From the NCBI GenBank assembly GCA_013334525.1, contig JAAXXK010000010.1:1-64000 (forward strand): a stretch of 64,000 nt of DNA, in the 5' to 3' direction. Within the stretch, counting starts at the first letter, position 1, and the number at the start of each line of letters is the position of its first letter. The notes beneath the pieces are model-generated. The model had not been told where the DNA came from. It did no database searches and saw nothing but the letters and a program-made list of their open reading frames with translations. This stretch comes from Chlorobiaceae bacterium. GTDB taxonomy: Bacteria > Bacteroidota > Chlorobiia > Chlorobiales > Chlorobiaceae. Below are positions 26,443-35,509 of the stretch, one piece after another. The position numbers were made by a program, and so were the translations under genes.

Positions 26443-26486
26443 AAGAACGCCTGAACGGATTCAACCGGTCAGGCGTTCTTTTTTTT
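26443..26486 (+). terminator. Rho-independent terminator after the zinc-ribbon gene
   Basis: Stem aagaacgcctga / tcaggcgttctt with a central loop, followed by a T-run. Confidence 0.9.
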
Positions 26487-26542
26487 AAAGCCCCCTGTGA
26501 TGATATCTTTGGACAGGGACGGCCAGATGTTCTTATTCCATT

Positions 26543-26941
26543 GCTGAAACCGCAAGTGTGCAGTCGCTGTAGGGCATAATGCCTTACAGAGGAAAGTCCG
26601 AACTTCACAGGGCAGGGTGCCGGTCGAGAACATGGTTCAAGCCCGGGGGCAGCGGTGCAAACCGCCTGTCACAGAGAGTGCAACAGAAAGCGAACCGCTC
26701 CGGCCAGCCGGAGTAAGGGTGAAAAGGGGGTGTAAGAGACCACCAGGTATTTCAGTGATGGAGTACGCTATGAAAACCTCCCCGAAGCAAGGCCGAATAA
26801 GAAAGCTTTTTCCATTGGAAAAGAGGGTTGCCCGCCCAATTCCGCAAAGAGAGTTTTCGGGTAGGCCGCATTAGATAAATGGCTGCAGCTTCACCACTTG
26901 ATGGTGATTCACAGAATTCGGCTTACAGCTTCGGTTTCAGC
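26543..26941 (+). ncRNA. rnpB: RNase P RNA, bacterial type A
   Basis: The 5' P1 strand gctgaaaccg (26543) pairs with cggtttcagc (26932-26941), giving an RNA of about 399 nt. Universally conserved blocks are present in order: gaggaaagtccg at 26589-26600, agggcagggtgcc, aacagaaagcgaaccgc and acagaattcggctta at 26911-26925. A T-run follows P1 directly and serves as terminator. It is the catalytic RNA that matures tRNA 5' ends. Confidence 0.95.
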
Positions 26942-26970
26942 TTTTTTTATTCCCCTTCTTCTATCGGCAG

Positions 26971-29670
26971 CTAACTGCCAAGAATTCCCTTCACCTTTGC
27001 CTCAAGCGCCTCGACCGAAAACGGTTTCTGCAGGAATGACAACCCCTCGTTGAGCACGCCGTGGCTGGTAATGATGTTTTTCGTGTATCCCGACATGTAG
27101 ATCACCTTGATCGAAGGCATCTTCAACTTTATCTGCTCATAAAGCTCCTTGCCGTTCATTCCACGCATGACCAGGTCTGTCAGCAAAAGATCCGGGACAA
27201 GATCGCCATTCCTGAGCAGCTCGAGAGCCTCTTCCCCACCCGCGGCGTCATGGATCGAAAATCCCTCCGCCGCCAGTGCCTGAACAACAAATTTCCGGAC
27301 CATTTCGTCATCCTCGACCACCAGGACGGTGGCTCCTGCCGAATGCTGAAGCTTTGATGTTTCCTGGGGCGACGGCGGCAGAAGATCGGGCTCATGCAAA
27401 GGAAAACAGATCCTGAAGCAGGTGCCGTTTCCCTGCTCGCTGGAAGCCTTGATCGTGCCTCCATGCTGCCTGACGATACCGTAGACTGTAGAAAGACCTA
27501 GGCCGGTCCCCTTTCCTTTTGCCTTGGTGGTATAAAACGGTTCAAAAATATGGGCAAGGGTTTGCCTGTCCATGCCGATCCCCGTGTCCTGAACCATAAG
27601 CATCGCATAGCGCCCCGGAGCCAGCCCTTCGAAAGAGCTCTGCTGCCCTTTTTCAATGACCGTTATGGAGCTCTCCATAACCAGTTCCCCTCCTGAAGGC
27701 ATGGCGTCCTCAGCATTGATGGCAAGGTTCATGATGATCTGCTCCAACTGACCGGCATCTCCCTGTATGGCAAGCGCACCCTCGTGGAGACGGTACTGTA
27801 TATCGATGTTGGCCCTTATGGTATGTCGCAGAAGCTTCTCGAAACCAAGAATCACCGCATTCAGGTCGATCATCCTGAATTCGAGCGCCTGGCGACTGCT
27901 GAACGCCAGGAGCTGGCGAACGAGGTTACGTGCCTTGAGCGCAGCATCATGAATGATTTCGATACGCTGGCGGTGTTTGTCCAACTCCGGAAAACGGGAT
28001 GAAAGCATCTCCGAGTAACCGAGAATCGGCGTAAGAAGATTGTTCAGGTCATGGGCCACACCCCCGGCCAACCGCCCGATCGACTCAATTTTCTGTGACT
28101 GGTAAAGCTGGAGTTCGAGTTCAGTACGCTCATTTTCAGCCCTCTTGCGGGCACTGACATCACGCATGAATACCAATGCCCCCTGAATGCCGGCATACAT
28201 GAACGGTACGGCGGAAGCCTCGACATCTACCGTACTGCCGTCTATACGCAAAATCCGGTTATCGATTGATGATTGCGGTTTTTGAAAGTCGTTGATCTCG
28301 CGTATCCGGTTTCCCACCATGAGGCGAAAATCAGGATGTATCCGATCCAGCACCTTTTGGCCGAGAATCTCTTCGGCAGACGAAGCTCCGAACAGAAGCC
28401 TTGCTCCCTGGTTAAGGTAGGCGAAGCACCCGCCGGTCTGGACAAAGATTGCCTCGGGCGCAGATTCCACGACCGAGCGGAAACGCTCCTCGCTCTCAAG
28501 CAGCGCTGCCTGCCAGGCCACCCGCTCCGTAATGTCCTGCATGGTCGCGATCCTGTAGAGAACTTTACCATCCTCATCGCCAACGCTTACCACATCCATC
28601 TGGACTGGAATAGCTGAGCCATCGCTGCGCATCATCCTCGCCTGATAACTGACAAATCCAGAGCGGTCAGCCTCCCTGATATGGCCAATCACCGGCTCCC
28701 TGTCGTCAGGCACGTACATGCTGAATATGGACGAGCCCTCGATAGCGCTGACCGGCTGGCCCTGCATTCGTGCGAATGCTTCGTTGCAGGTCAGGATGGC
28801 GTCGCTCTGGGGAAGACCGATGGCAATGCCGTGGGCACAGAAGCGGAAAGCGTCCGCCCAGAGACGGGTCTCCCGTTCGCTCTCTATTCGCGCGGTTATG
28901 TCCCTTGCAACGGCATAAAGGACGCTTTCCTCAACGGCAGTCGAATTCCACTCAAGCCATCGGTATGAACCATCCTTAGCCCGGTACCGGTTGACGAAAT
29001 TTGTCAAACCCCCGCCGGTCAACTGGCGCCTGATCTGTATTCTGGTCCGTTCCCGGTCTTCGGGATGTATCAGGTCGGCGTAAGGTATTGCAAGAATTTC
29101 CTCTTCCGTATATCCGAGCGCTTTTTGCCATGCCGCATTGACTTTGGTAAAATGCCCATCGTCCGATGCGATGCAGACCATATCCGGCATAAGGCTGAAA
29201 ATCCTTTCGAACTCCAGTTCCATCTTTTTCCGCCGGCTGATATCCCTCACCGAGCAAAGCAGGCCGGTGACGGCTCCGGAGCTGTCAAGCACAGGGGTCT
29301 TGATCATATGCAGCCAGATTCGCCCATCCTGCCCGTGAACGTTCCTGTCCTCTACCTCCGGCTCAAGGGTGCACAAAACTTTCAAATCCCCACTGGCATA
29401 AATGGCCGCATCCTCGGGAGGAAACAGGTCATAATCGCTCTTTCCGATGATCTCATCCTCGCGCTTTCCAAGAAACCTGCAGAAAGCCGGATTGACGAGG
29501 CGATAGACGGAGTTCCTGTCCTTGAGCACAAAAAAATCAGGGGTAACTTCAAGCACCGTCTTCAACAGGGATCGCGCATCGTCAAGACCCTTGCCGAGAT
29601 CCTGAATCTGCAAGTTCGCCGCGTCCAGCTCCCTGCGCAGCCGCTGAAGTTCTTTGTCCTGATTATCCAA
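26971..29670 (-). CDS. Multi-PAS hybrid sensor histidine kinase with C-terminal receiver
   Basis: 899 residues, cytoplasmic (no TM segment). After a short N-terminal coiled coil come four PAS domains (about 30-150, 150-270, 275-395, 395-515), e.g. PDFFVLKDRNSVYRLVNPAF and PDMVCIASDDGHF. HisKA follows (AHDLNNLLTPILGYSEML, His540), then HATPase (N box [27 protein letters not shown]) and a receiver with Asp832 in LLTDLVMRG. A phosphorelay to a separate output is expected; none is encoded next door. Redox or ligand sensing through PAS is possible, but no cofactor residue can be named. The CPXCG gene is 8 nt upstream and probably co-transcribed. Confidence 0.88.
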   Translation of the reverse strand: MDNQDKELQRLRRELDAANLQIQDLGKGLDDARSLLKTVLEVTPDFFVLKDRNSVYRLVNPAFCRFLGKREDEIIGKSDYDLFPPEDAAIYASGDLKVLCTLEPEVEDRNVHGQDGRIWLHMIKTPVLDSSGAVTGLLCSVRDISRRKKMELEFERIFSLMPDMVCIASDDGHFTKVNAAWQKALGYTEEEILAIPYADLIHPEDRERTRIQIRRQLTGGGLTNFVNRYRAKDGSYRWLEWNSTAVEESVLYAVARDITARIESERETRLWADAFRFCAHGIAIGLPQSDAILTCNEAFARMQGQPVSAIEGSSIFSMYVPDDREPVIGHIREADRSGFVSYQARMMRSDGSAIPVQMDVVSVGDEDGKVLYRIATMQDITERVAWQAALLESEERFRSVVESAPEAIFVQTGGCFAYLNQGARLLFGASSAEEILGQKVLDRIHPDFRLMVGNRIREINDFQKPQSSIDNRILRIDGSTVDVEASAVPFMYAGIQGALVFMRDVSARKRAENERTELELQLYQSQKIESIGRLAGGVAHDLNNLLTPILGYSEMLSSRFPELDKHRQRIEIIHDAALKARNLVRQLLAFSSRQALEFRMIDLNAVILGFEKLLRHTIRANIDIQYRLHEGALAIQGDAGQLEQIIMNLAINAEDAMPSGGELVMESSITVIEKGQQSSFEGLAPGRYAMLMVQDTGIGMDRQTLAHIFEPFYTTKAKGKGTGLGLSTVYGIVRQHGGTIKASSEQGNGTCFRICFPLHEPDLLPPSPQETSKLQHSAGATVLVVEDDEMVRKFVVQALAAEGFSIHDAAGGEEALELLRNGDLVPDLLLTDLVMRGMNGKELYEQIKLKMPSIKVIYMSGYTKNIITSHGVLNEGLSFLQKPFSVEALEAKVKGILGS

Positions 29671-29678
29671 TATGGCTC

Positions 29679-29870
29679 CTAAACGTCTTCGCCCCTGGTT
29701 TCGACACTCACGTTACCATCATCCGAAACGTTCACAACAAGCGTAACCGGCCTGCTGCAGACCTCGCAATCTTCGATATACTCCTGCTGTCCTATCGAAC
29801 AATCGACAAGCACCTCAAAACTCTCGGCACAGTAAGGACACTGCACCATGACGGTCTGCTCAACATTCAT
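29679..29870 (-). CDS. CPXCG-motif cysteine-rich protein
   Basis: 63 residues with two CxxC pairs, CPYC near residue 11 and CEVC near residue 36, in the arrangement of the Cys_rich_CPXG family. It is probably a small zinc-binding protein of unknown function. It lies 8 nt upstream of the PAS kinase on the same strand. Confidence 0.85.
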   Translation of the reverse strand: MNVEQTVMVQCPYCAESFEVLVDCSIGQQEYIEDCEVCSRPVTLVVNVSDDGNVSVETRGEDV

Positions 29871-29996
29871 CGCGATACCTCCCGTTTTCTTCTTTTTTTG
29901 ACCCCGAGACTACTCACACGACACTGATTCGAGAACAACAGGAACAACCAGGGGCGCCTGCCTGCCAATAAATATTTCAACGCCATCCCGAACGCT

Positions 29997-31160
29997 TCAG
30001 GATAAACGCAGTTTCAGCAATTTTTCGCAGGCCTCTTCAAGGACGGGTCCCTCTTTTGCAAAACAGAACCTCACCAGCGACTTCCCGCCCTGGCCATGGA
30101 AGAACGCACTGCCCGGCACCGATGCGACACCCGTCTTGTGAAGGATGTACATGGCCCGCTCCTTTGCTGTCGCCCCTGGCACACTGTCGGTATCGGCGAG
30201 GACATAATAGGCTCCCTGCGGGATATGCGGCCTGAGGCCCGCCTCTTCAAGAGCCTTGCAGAAAAGATCCCTTTTGGCGCCGTATTCGACGGAAAGGCCC
30301 AGGTAATAACTGTCATCGAGCAATCGAAGCCCGGCAGTAACGCCGGCCTGAAGCGGTGAGGGGGCACAGACGTAGAAAAGATCGTTGAAATGGCCTATGG
30401 CTCCAGCCCAGCGTGCGTCACACAAGGCGTAACCGATGCGCCAACCCGTAACACTGAAGGTCTTGGACAGGCCGGAAACGGTAATGGTCCGCTCCTTCAT
30501 GCCGGCAATAGTCGCCAGCGAGCGATGCAACAACCCGTCATAGACAAAATGCTCATACATCTCATCGGTAAAGACGAACAGGTCGTGTCGTATGGCAAAA
30601 TCGGCGATAAGCGAAAGCTCCTGCAGTGAAAAAACCTTGCCCGATGGATTGGCGGGGGTATTGACGAGAAGCGCCCTGGTCCTGGGTGTGACCGCTGCCT
30701 CGAGGATCTCCGGACGGAAAGACCAGTCCGGCGGATCGAGAGGCACAAAAACCGGTACGGCCTCGACGGCGAGAAGGGTCGAGACATGATACCCGTAATA
30801 GGGCTCGAACACGATCACCTCGTCGCCCCGGTTGAGCAGCGCCTGGAAAGCGCAATACATGGCTCCTGTCGCACCGGCGGATACAACGATCTCGGTATCG
30901 GGATCGAACTCCATCCCGGTAAACCGCTGCTGCTTGGCCGATATGGCTTCCCTGAGCTCCCTGATCCCCGCATGATGGGTATAGGTGTTGACTCCCTGGC
31001 TGATCGCATCGACAGCCCCCTGCAGGACTTCGATGGGCACCGGGGTGTCGCAGACCCCCTGGGAAAGATTGATGCCGCCAATACGGGCACATTCTATAGA
31101 CATCGAGCGGATATCCGACTGCATCACACAACCGCAACGCTCACCAAGGTTCAAACCCAT
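29997..31160 (-). CDS. Class I/II PLP-dependent aminotransferase
   Basis: 387 residues, fold type I aminotransferase of the aspartate/kynurenine/methionine aminotransferase group. It has NLSQGVCDTPVP near the N-terminus, PANPSGKVFS, the PLP aspartate segment VFTDEMYEHFVYDG, the Schiff-base lysine in SGLSKTFSVTGWRIGY, and the C-terminal arginine in LVRFCFAKE. Amino-acid substrate cannot be fixed from sequence. An internal ATG (MQSDIRSMS) is an alternative start 12 codons later. Confidence 0.88.
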   Translation of the reverse strand: MGLNLGERCGCVMQSDIRSMSIECARIGGINLSQGVCDTPVPIEVLQGAVDAISQGVNTYTHHAGIRELREAISAKQQRFTGMEFDPDTEIVVSAGATGAMYCAFQALLNRGDEVIVFEPYYGYHVSTLLAVEAVPVFVPLDPPDWSFRPEILEAAVTPRTRALLVNTPANPSGKVFSLQELSLIADFAIRHDLFVFTDEMYEHFVYDGLLHRSLATIAGMKERTITVSGLSKTFSVTGWRIGYALCDARWAGAIGHFNDLFYVCAPSPLQAGVTAGLRLLDDSYYLGLSVEYGAKRDLFCKALEEAGLRPHIPQGAYYVLADTDSVPGATAKERAMYILHKTGVASVPGSAFFHGQGGKSLVRFCFAKEGPVLEEACEKLLKLRLS

Positions 31161-31214
31161 TATAATCGGTCTCTGGAAAGTTCTTGTTTACCGTAAGCCG
31201 AAACCCCCGGCAGT

Positions 31215-31433
31215 TCAAAATGTCGGAAGCTGATGGGAAATTGAGTGAAATCCCCACATTTCGCCGAATACAAACATCAGGATCGTCAATAAAATCGCAA
31301 AGACAAGCCAGAGCATCAGTAACGCAGGAATACTGGCCAGAGCCCATTTGATCATAAAAACAACCATGGAGCTGAACGGCATCCTGACATCGGTCACAAC
31401 GACCTTCTGCGCTTCTGCAACATTGTCGTTCAT
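31215..31433 (-). CDS. Small membrane protein of unknown function
   Basis: 72 residues with a ~35-residue hydrophobic stretch (SSMVVFMIKWALASIPALLMLWLVFAILLTILMFVFG), enough for one long or two short TM helices. A clear GGAG motif stands 8 nt before the ATG, which supports a real gene. No family is recognised. Confidence 0.6.
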   Translation of the reverse strand: MNDNVAEAQKVVVTDVRMPFSSMVVFMIKWALASIPALLMLWLVFAILLTILMFVFGEMWGFHSISHQLPTF

Positions 31434-31656
31434 GGCAACATCTCCGTCATCTGTTATAGATCGCCTGGCGGCCGAACAACCGCACCGCTCCCTTCAACTT
31501 GCAAAAATCAGGTCAAATCCCCAATTCCTGACTGGATAACGAATCGAAACCAGGCATGAAACCTGCTACCGTAGCTACAGGATGGTACAACATCGTAAGC
31601 GGGAAGAAGTTGACGTTAACGCAATATGGTCGGGATCGGAAGTTGGTGCGGAAAAT

Positions 31657-31690
31657 ATCGCCCCGGGAGTCGGTCGGCTTCCGGGGCGAT
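31657..31690 (-). terminator. GC-rich hairpin after the chlorosome gene
   Basis: Ten-bp perfect stem atcgccccgg (31657-31666) / ccggggcgat (31681-31690), followed on the minus strand by atattttcc. It is placed 30 nt beyond the stop of the csm-type gene and is a probable terminator. Confidence 0.6.
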
Positions 31691-31719
31691 ACGATGGCAA
31701 ATCCATAGAGGCTGAAGCC

Positions 31720-32349
31720 TCATCCTTTGGATTGAGGTTGTACGCTTATGTTGACCCTCTCGAGCACTACGGGCGGGGCGGATTTCGAAGGAAGAAAAGG
31801 CAGTTTGACCGGAAGGCTGCCCACAATCCCCAATAGCTGCTCCTTTAAGGGAAGCAACTGGGGAACGCTGTCCACAGCCAGCTTTACCGCGCCGGTTGCA
31901 GACTCAAACAGATCGCCGAGAGCCTCCCTGCCGCCCATTTCGCCTCGCTGGATCCGTCCGGCGAGATTAATGATGCCGGGGCCGATCTGTTGGGCAGTGT
32001 CCTGTCCCAGCTGGCCGCCGAATGTGACCAGGCCGCGAGGATTGCTGAAAAGCAGCCTGCGAACCTCTTCGGGACGGGACAGCACCTTTACGGCACCATC
32101 TTTCGTTATGGTGGCCTGGCAGGCCAGGCGCCCGCCGGAGGCTATCTGGCGCGGCGACAGGAAGGCCTTTTCGATATCGGTAAGCCCGGAAAGGTTGTCC
32201 GCTCCTTCCTGCACGGTCACATAACATGCCTGGCAAAGGCCGTGGCCTCCGCATACATAACCTACATGGCTGTGGTTAAGCCTTGCCGCCTTGCCGATCG
32301 TCTGGCCAACGACGGAATCGGCAGGTTTGTCATTGATGATGAGGTTCAT
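31720..32349 (-). CDS. Chlorosome envelope [2Fe-2S] protein, CsmI/CsmJ type
   Basis: 209 residues from the ATG giving MNLIINDKPADS, the usual N-terminus of the family; the frame stays open upstream to 32433. The N-terminal ~95 residues form an adrenodoxin-type ferredoxin with cluster cysteines in CGGHGLCQAC and RLACQA. The C-terminal part (GLVTFGGQLGQDTAQQIGPGIINLAGRIQRGEMGG onward) is the amphipathic chlorosome-envelope portion shared by CsmI, CsmJ and CsmX. In these proteins the cluster is thought to control redox quenching of bacteriochlorophyll aggregates. I cannot separate CsmI from CsmJ by eye. It marks the host as a green sulfur bacterium. Confidence 0.85.
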   Translation of the reverse strand: MNLIINDKPADSVVGQTIGKAARLNHSHVGYVCGGHGLCQACYVTVQEGADNLSGLTDIEKAFLSPRQIASGGRLACQATITKDGAVKVLSRPEEVRRLLFSNPRGLVTFGGQLGQDTAQQIGPGIINLAGRIQRGEMGGREALGDLFESATGAVKLAVDSVPQLLPLKEQLLGIVGSLPVKLPFLPSKSAPPVVLERVNISVQPQSKG

Positions 32350-32578
32350 GACTGTGGTGTTTGATCGTTTGAATAGATCGCCCATACGACGGAGGCGCCT
32401 GATGATCGCTTTATAACACCGGCTCCGAAACAAACGGGCTTGAATTGATGAAAATTACAAAAAAATTATCAGAACCAACCGATGCGGCCATGCTTTGAAA
32501 AACATGCCGCACCGGTCGCCCGCAGGCGAAATGGTTATAGATAAAAGGATAAAGGAGCCGGGTGTGGGTGCCGGCCGG

Positions 32579-32992
32579 TCAGGCTTTCAACTGTTGAAGA
32601 TATTGATTCTCCAGCACGGTCATCCCGGCCCGCTCCCCATCCGTTGAGTCGTCGTACCCCATGAGATGCAGGACGGAATGAATGGTAACGCGCAGGAGTT
32701 CATCCTCGAAGGGAACGCCGAACCGGACGGCGTTGGCCTCAATGACATCCAGGCAGATGTAGAACTCCCCTTCAATCTCCGGCCCTTCGTTATATCGGAA
32801 GGTTATGGTGTCGGTCACGTAGTCGTGATGCAGGAACTCGCGATTGATTCGCCTGATCATGCGGCCGCCGCAATAGACCGCCTCGATCGACTCCGAGGTG
32901 CACCCCTCGTTGTCGAGCACGAGCTGGATCGCGCCGGCAATGCGTGATTCGACAAACTCGCGCCTTGTAGTGTTATAGATCTGCAGGGACAT
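32579..32992 (-). CDS. ybeY: Endoribonuclease YbeY
   Basis: 137 residues from the ATG giving MSLQIYNTTRREF. It is a single-strand RNase needed for 16S rRNA 3' maturation and ribosome quality control. The zinc-binding HSVLHLMGYDD signature is present in the reduced form HxxxHxxGYDH, with Asp in place of the usual final His. Its first ~20 nt overlap the end of hflX on the same strand, so the two are coupled. Confidence 0.9.
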   Translation of the reverse strand: MSLQIYNTTRREFVESRIAGAIQLVLDNEGCTSESIEAVYCGGRMIRRINREFLHHDYVTDTITFRYNEGPEIEGEFYICLDVIEANAVRFGVPFEDELLRVTIHSVLHLMGYDDSTDGERAGMTVLENQYLQQLKA

Positions 32993-34277
32993 GCTTTTTG
33001 GACGCTGACGCCTTGAGCATGGCATCGATTTGCTTGATATTGTTCCGGTGAACCCTGATGGTAAGATGTACCTGTTCCTCGACGTGTCGTTTTTCGATCA
33101 CTTCGGCGTTGTCGTAAAGATAGCCGATAAGCTTGTAGTTCGAGACGTGTGTTTTCACCTTACGCACCTTGTAATCCCTGGCCACATGCTCGCTGATGCT
33201 CTCCTTGAGGGCAGAAAGGTTCAGGCCGCGGACAGCCGAGATGAAAACCGCATCCGGATATTTGCCGCGCAGGCTGGTAAGGACGGTCGGGTCTTCGAGA
33301 GCGTCTATCTTGTTGAACACCTCGATGATATGGTCGTGCATGACGCCGATCTCGGAAAGGGTCTGGCGGACCACCTCCATCTGCTCCTCGAAAGCGGGAT
33401 GGCTGAGGTCAATGACGTGCAGAAGGAAATCGGCCTGCAGGACCTCATCGAGCGTCGATTTGAAACTTTCGACAAGGGTATGGGGCAGCTTGCGGATGAA
33501 ACCAACCGTATCGGAGAGCAGCACCAGCTTGTTGATCTTGAGTTGCAGGCGCCGGGTCTTTGTATCGAGCGTCGCAAACAGACGGTTTTCGGCGAACGCC
33601 CCGGCCTCGGGACAAAGCGCGTTCATCAGGGTCGATTTGCCGGCGTTGGTGTAGCCTACAAGCGCCACCCTCGGTACCGTCGAGCGCCCCCTGGTCTGGG
33701 TATTATGCTGCAGCGACACCTCGCGGAGCTTCTTCTTCAGCACCGATATCCGGTTGCGCACAAGCCGGCGATCGGTTTCGATCTGGGTTTCGCCCGGCCC
33801 CTTGGTGCCGATGCCGCCCTTCTGCTTGGACAGATGGGTCCACGCACCCGAAAGACGCGGCAGCAGGTACTCCAGCTGCGCCAGCTCAACCTGCATCTTG
33901 GCCTGGAACGATTTTGCCCTGATCGCGAAAATCTGGAGGATGAGGCCGGTCCTGTCGATCACCTTGCACTCGAAGATTCGTTCAAGGTTCCTGGCCTGCA
34001 TCGGAGAGAGGTCATCATCGAAAATGACGATGTCGATCTTCTCGTCCTTTACCAGCCCGGCCAACTCCTCGGCCTTTCCCTTGCCTATAGCCGTTGCAGG
34101 GTCAGGCTGTTTTTTTTCCTGGATGATTGAGCTTACAACCTCTGCGCCGGCAGTATCGGCTAAAAACGCCAGTTCTGCCAGATACTCCTCCACGAGGGTC
34201 CTGGGCATGTCGGGCTGGGATGAAAGACCTACGAGAACAGCCTTCTCCCTGGTCACTGCTGATGGAAATGTCGTCAA
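32973..34277 (-). CDS. hflX: GTPase HflX
   Basis: 434 residues. A ribosome-associated GTPase that splits stalled or hibernating ribosomes. An N-terminal nucleotide-binding-like domain and linker helices (GGIGTKGPGETQIETDRRLVRNRI) precede the G domain with P-loop GYTNAGKSTLMNAL, switch/G3 DTVGFIRKLPHTLVESFKSTL, and G4 as FNKIDAL. Length and motifs are typical. It is transcribed ahead of ybeY and divergent from crtB. Confidence 0.95.
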   Translation of the reverse strand: MTTFPSAVTREKAVLVGLSSQPDMPRTLVEEYLAELAFLADTAGAEVVSSIIQEKKQPDPATAIGKGKAEELAGLVKDEKIDIVIFDDDLSPMQARNLERIFECKVIDRTGLILQIFAIRAKSFQAKMQVELAQLEYLLPRLSGAWTHLSKQKGGIGTKGPGETQIETDRRLVRNRISVLKKKLREVSLQHNTQTRGRSTVPRVALVGYTNAGKSTLMNALCPEAGAFAENRLFATLDTKTRRLQLKINKLVLLSDTVGFIRKLPHTLVESFKSTLDEVLQADFLLHVIDLSHPAFEEQMEVVRQTLSEIGVMHDHIIEVFNKIDALEDPTVLTSLRGKYPDAVFISAVRGLNLSALKESISEHVARDYKVRKVKTHVSNYKLIGYLYDNAEVIEKRHVEEQVHLTIRVHRNNIKQIDAMLKASASKKHVPADL

Positions 34278-34525
34278 ATGGATACTGTAAAATGAATTGC
34301 TGCAAGCACGAACTTCGAGTCACGGTAACGGTATGCCGTACTTGCTCTTGGTATATTATCGCCATTATTTTATCTTGCCGTCACATTCCTGACAACATAT
34401 TCCGGCCCCTGAAAGTTACATTTTTTTGTTTCTCCGGCAGTACAAAAGAGCGCCGGCAGGGAAAAGGAGGGCATCAGGCAAAAAACATTGCCCCGCAAGA
34501 AGGGACAAAACAGCGTCGAGAGTTC

Positions 34526-35458
34526 ATGAACTACAGCTACAACGGACAGACAGTTTTTCAGGATGCCGGCAATAAGCTGTCACTCTCGAACGCCTGCAGC
34601 TATTGCCGGCAGATTACGAAGCATCACGCCAAGACATTCTACATGGCGACCCGCTTTCTTCCGAAGCGCCAGCAGAACCCCATTTTCGCCATGTACGCGC
34701 TGCTTCGCACGGTCGACGACCTGGTCGACCTGGCCGAAGACAAGCTCAGCAACGGACAGTTGACCCGTCAGGAGATCAACCGTTCAATCGATGAGTGGAA
34801 AACACGCCTGCATGATTGTTACGCCGGAAATCACGGGAACGACCCGATACTGATGGCCTGGCAGGATACCATTCGCCAATACACCATTCCCATCGAACTG
34901 CCGCTCGACCTGATCGACGGTGTGGCCATGGACATCGATTTCACGACCTTTGAAACCTTCGACGAGCTTTACGTGTACTGCTACAAGGTCGCCTCGGTAG
35001 TGGGGCTGATGACCGCCGAAATTTTCGGTTACAGCGACAAAAAAGCCCTGCAGCACGCCATAGACCTCGGCATCGCCATGCAGCTGACCAACATCCTGCG
35101 GGACATCGGTGAGGATGTTGACCGCGGCCGGATTTACCTCCCGCTGGAAGACCTTCGACGCTTCAATTACAGCCAGGAAGAGTTCATGAAAAAAACGATG
35201 AACGAAAATTTCATCAGTCTCATGAAATTCCAGATTGAGCGGGCACGCCGCTATTACCAGTCGGCGGAACAGGGCATTGCGATGCTAGAAAAAAACAGCC
35301 GGATGGCCGTCGAAATCAGCAGCCGCAATTACAGCGAGATCCTTAAGGCCATCGAAGAAAACGATTACGACGTCTTTTCCAAGCGCGCATACCGTTCACT
35401 CTACCAGAAATTGAGCACCCTGCCGGCGATCTGGCTCAAAAGCATGATCACAGGCTGA
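34526..35458 (+). CDS. crtB: Phytoene synthase (squalene/phytoene synthase family)
   Basis: 310 residues from ATG 34526 (MNYSYNGQTVFQDAG). Open frame continues upstream to 34127, but that part overlaps hflX and reads unlike the family. It condenses two geranylgeranyl diphosphates to phytoene, the first carotenoid step. The first Asp-rich motif is DDLVDLAED and the second lies in QLTNILRDIGEDVDRGRIYLPLEDLRRF. A hopanoid/squalene-type synthase is the alternative, but RDIGED with RGRIYLP favours CrtB. Carotenoids are chlorosome components in this group. Confidence 0.85.
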   Translation: MNYSYNGQTVFQDAGNKLSLSNACSYCRQITKHHAKTFYMATRFLPKRQQNPIFAMYALLRTVDDLVDLAEDKLSNGQLTRQEINRSIDEWKTRLHDCYAGNHGNDPILMAWQDTIRQYTIPIELPLDLIDGVAMDIDFTTFETFDELYVYCYKVASVVGLMTAEIFGYSDKKALQHAIDLGIAMQLTNILRDIGEDVDRGRIYLPLEDLRRFNYSQEEFMKKTMNENFISLMKFQIERARRYYQSAEQGIAMLEKNSRMAVEISSRNYSEILKAIEENDYDVFSKRAYRSLYQKLSTLPAIWLKSMITG

Positions 35459-35509
35459 ATTCAGGACACGCGCCCGCGAACCCATTTTTCATTACCATAC
35501 AGACTACCA

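Noticed and set aside
26617-26874. 85-codon plus-strand open frame
   Set aside because: It lies wholly inside the RNase P RNA gene, whose conserved blocks explain the sequence.
31582-31836. 84-codon plus-strand frame over the csm-type 3' end
   Set aside because: Antisense to the chlorosome gene and its terminator; no independent support.
34127-34525. N-terminal extension of the phytoene synthase frame
   Set aside because: It overlaps hflX and its translation is unlike any CrtB N-terminus; the family start is ATG 34526.
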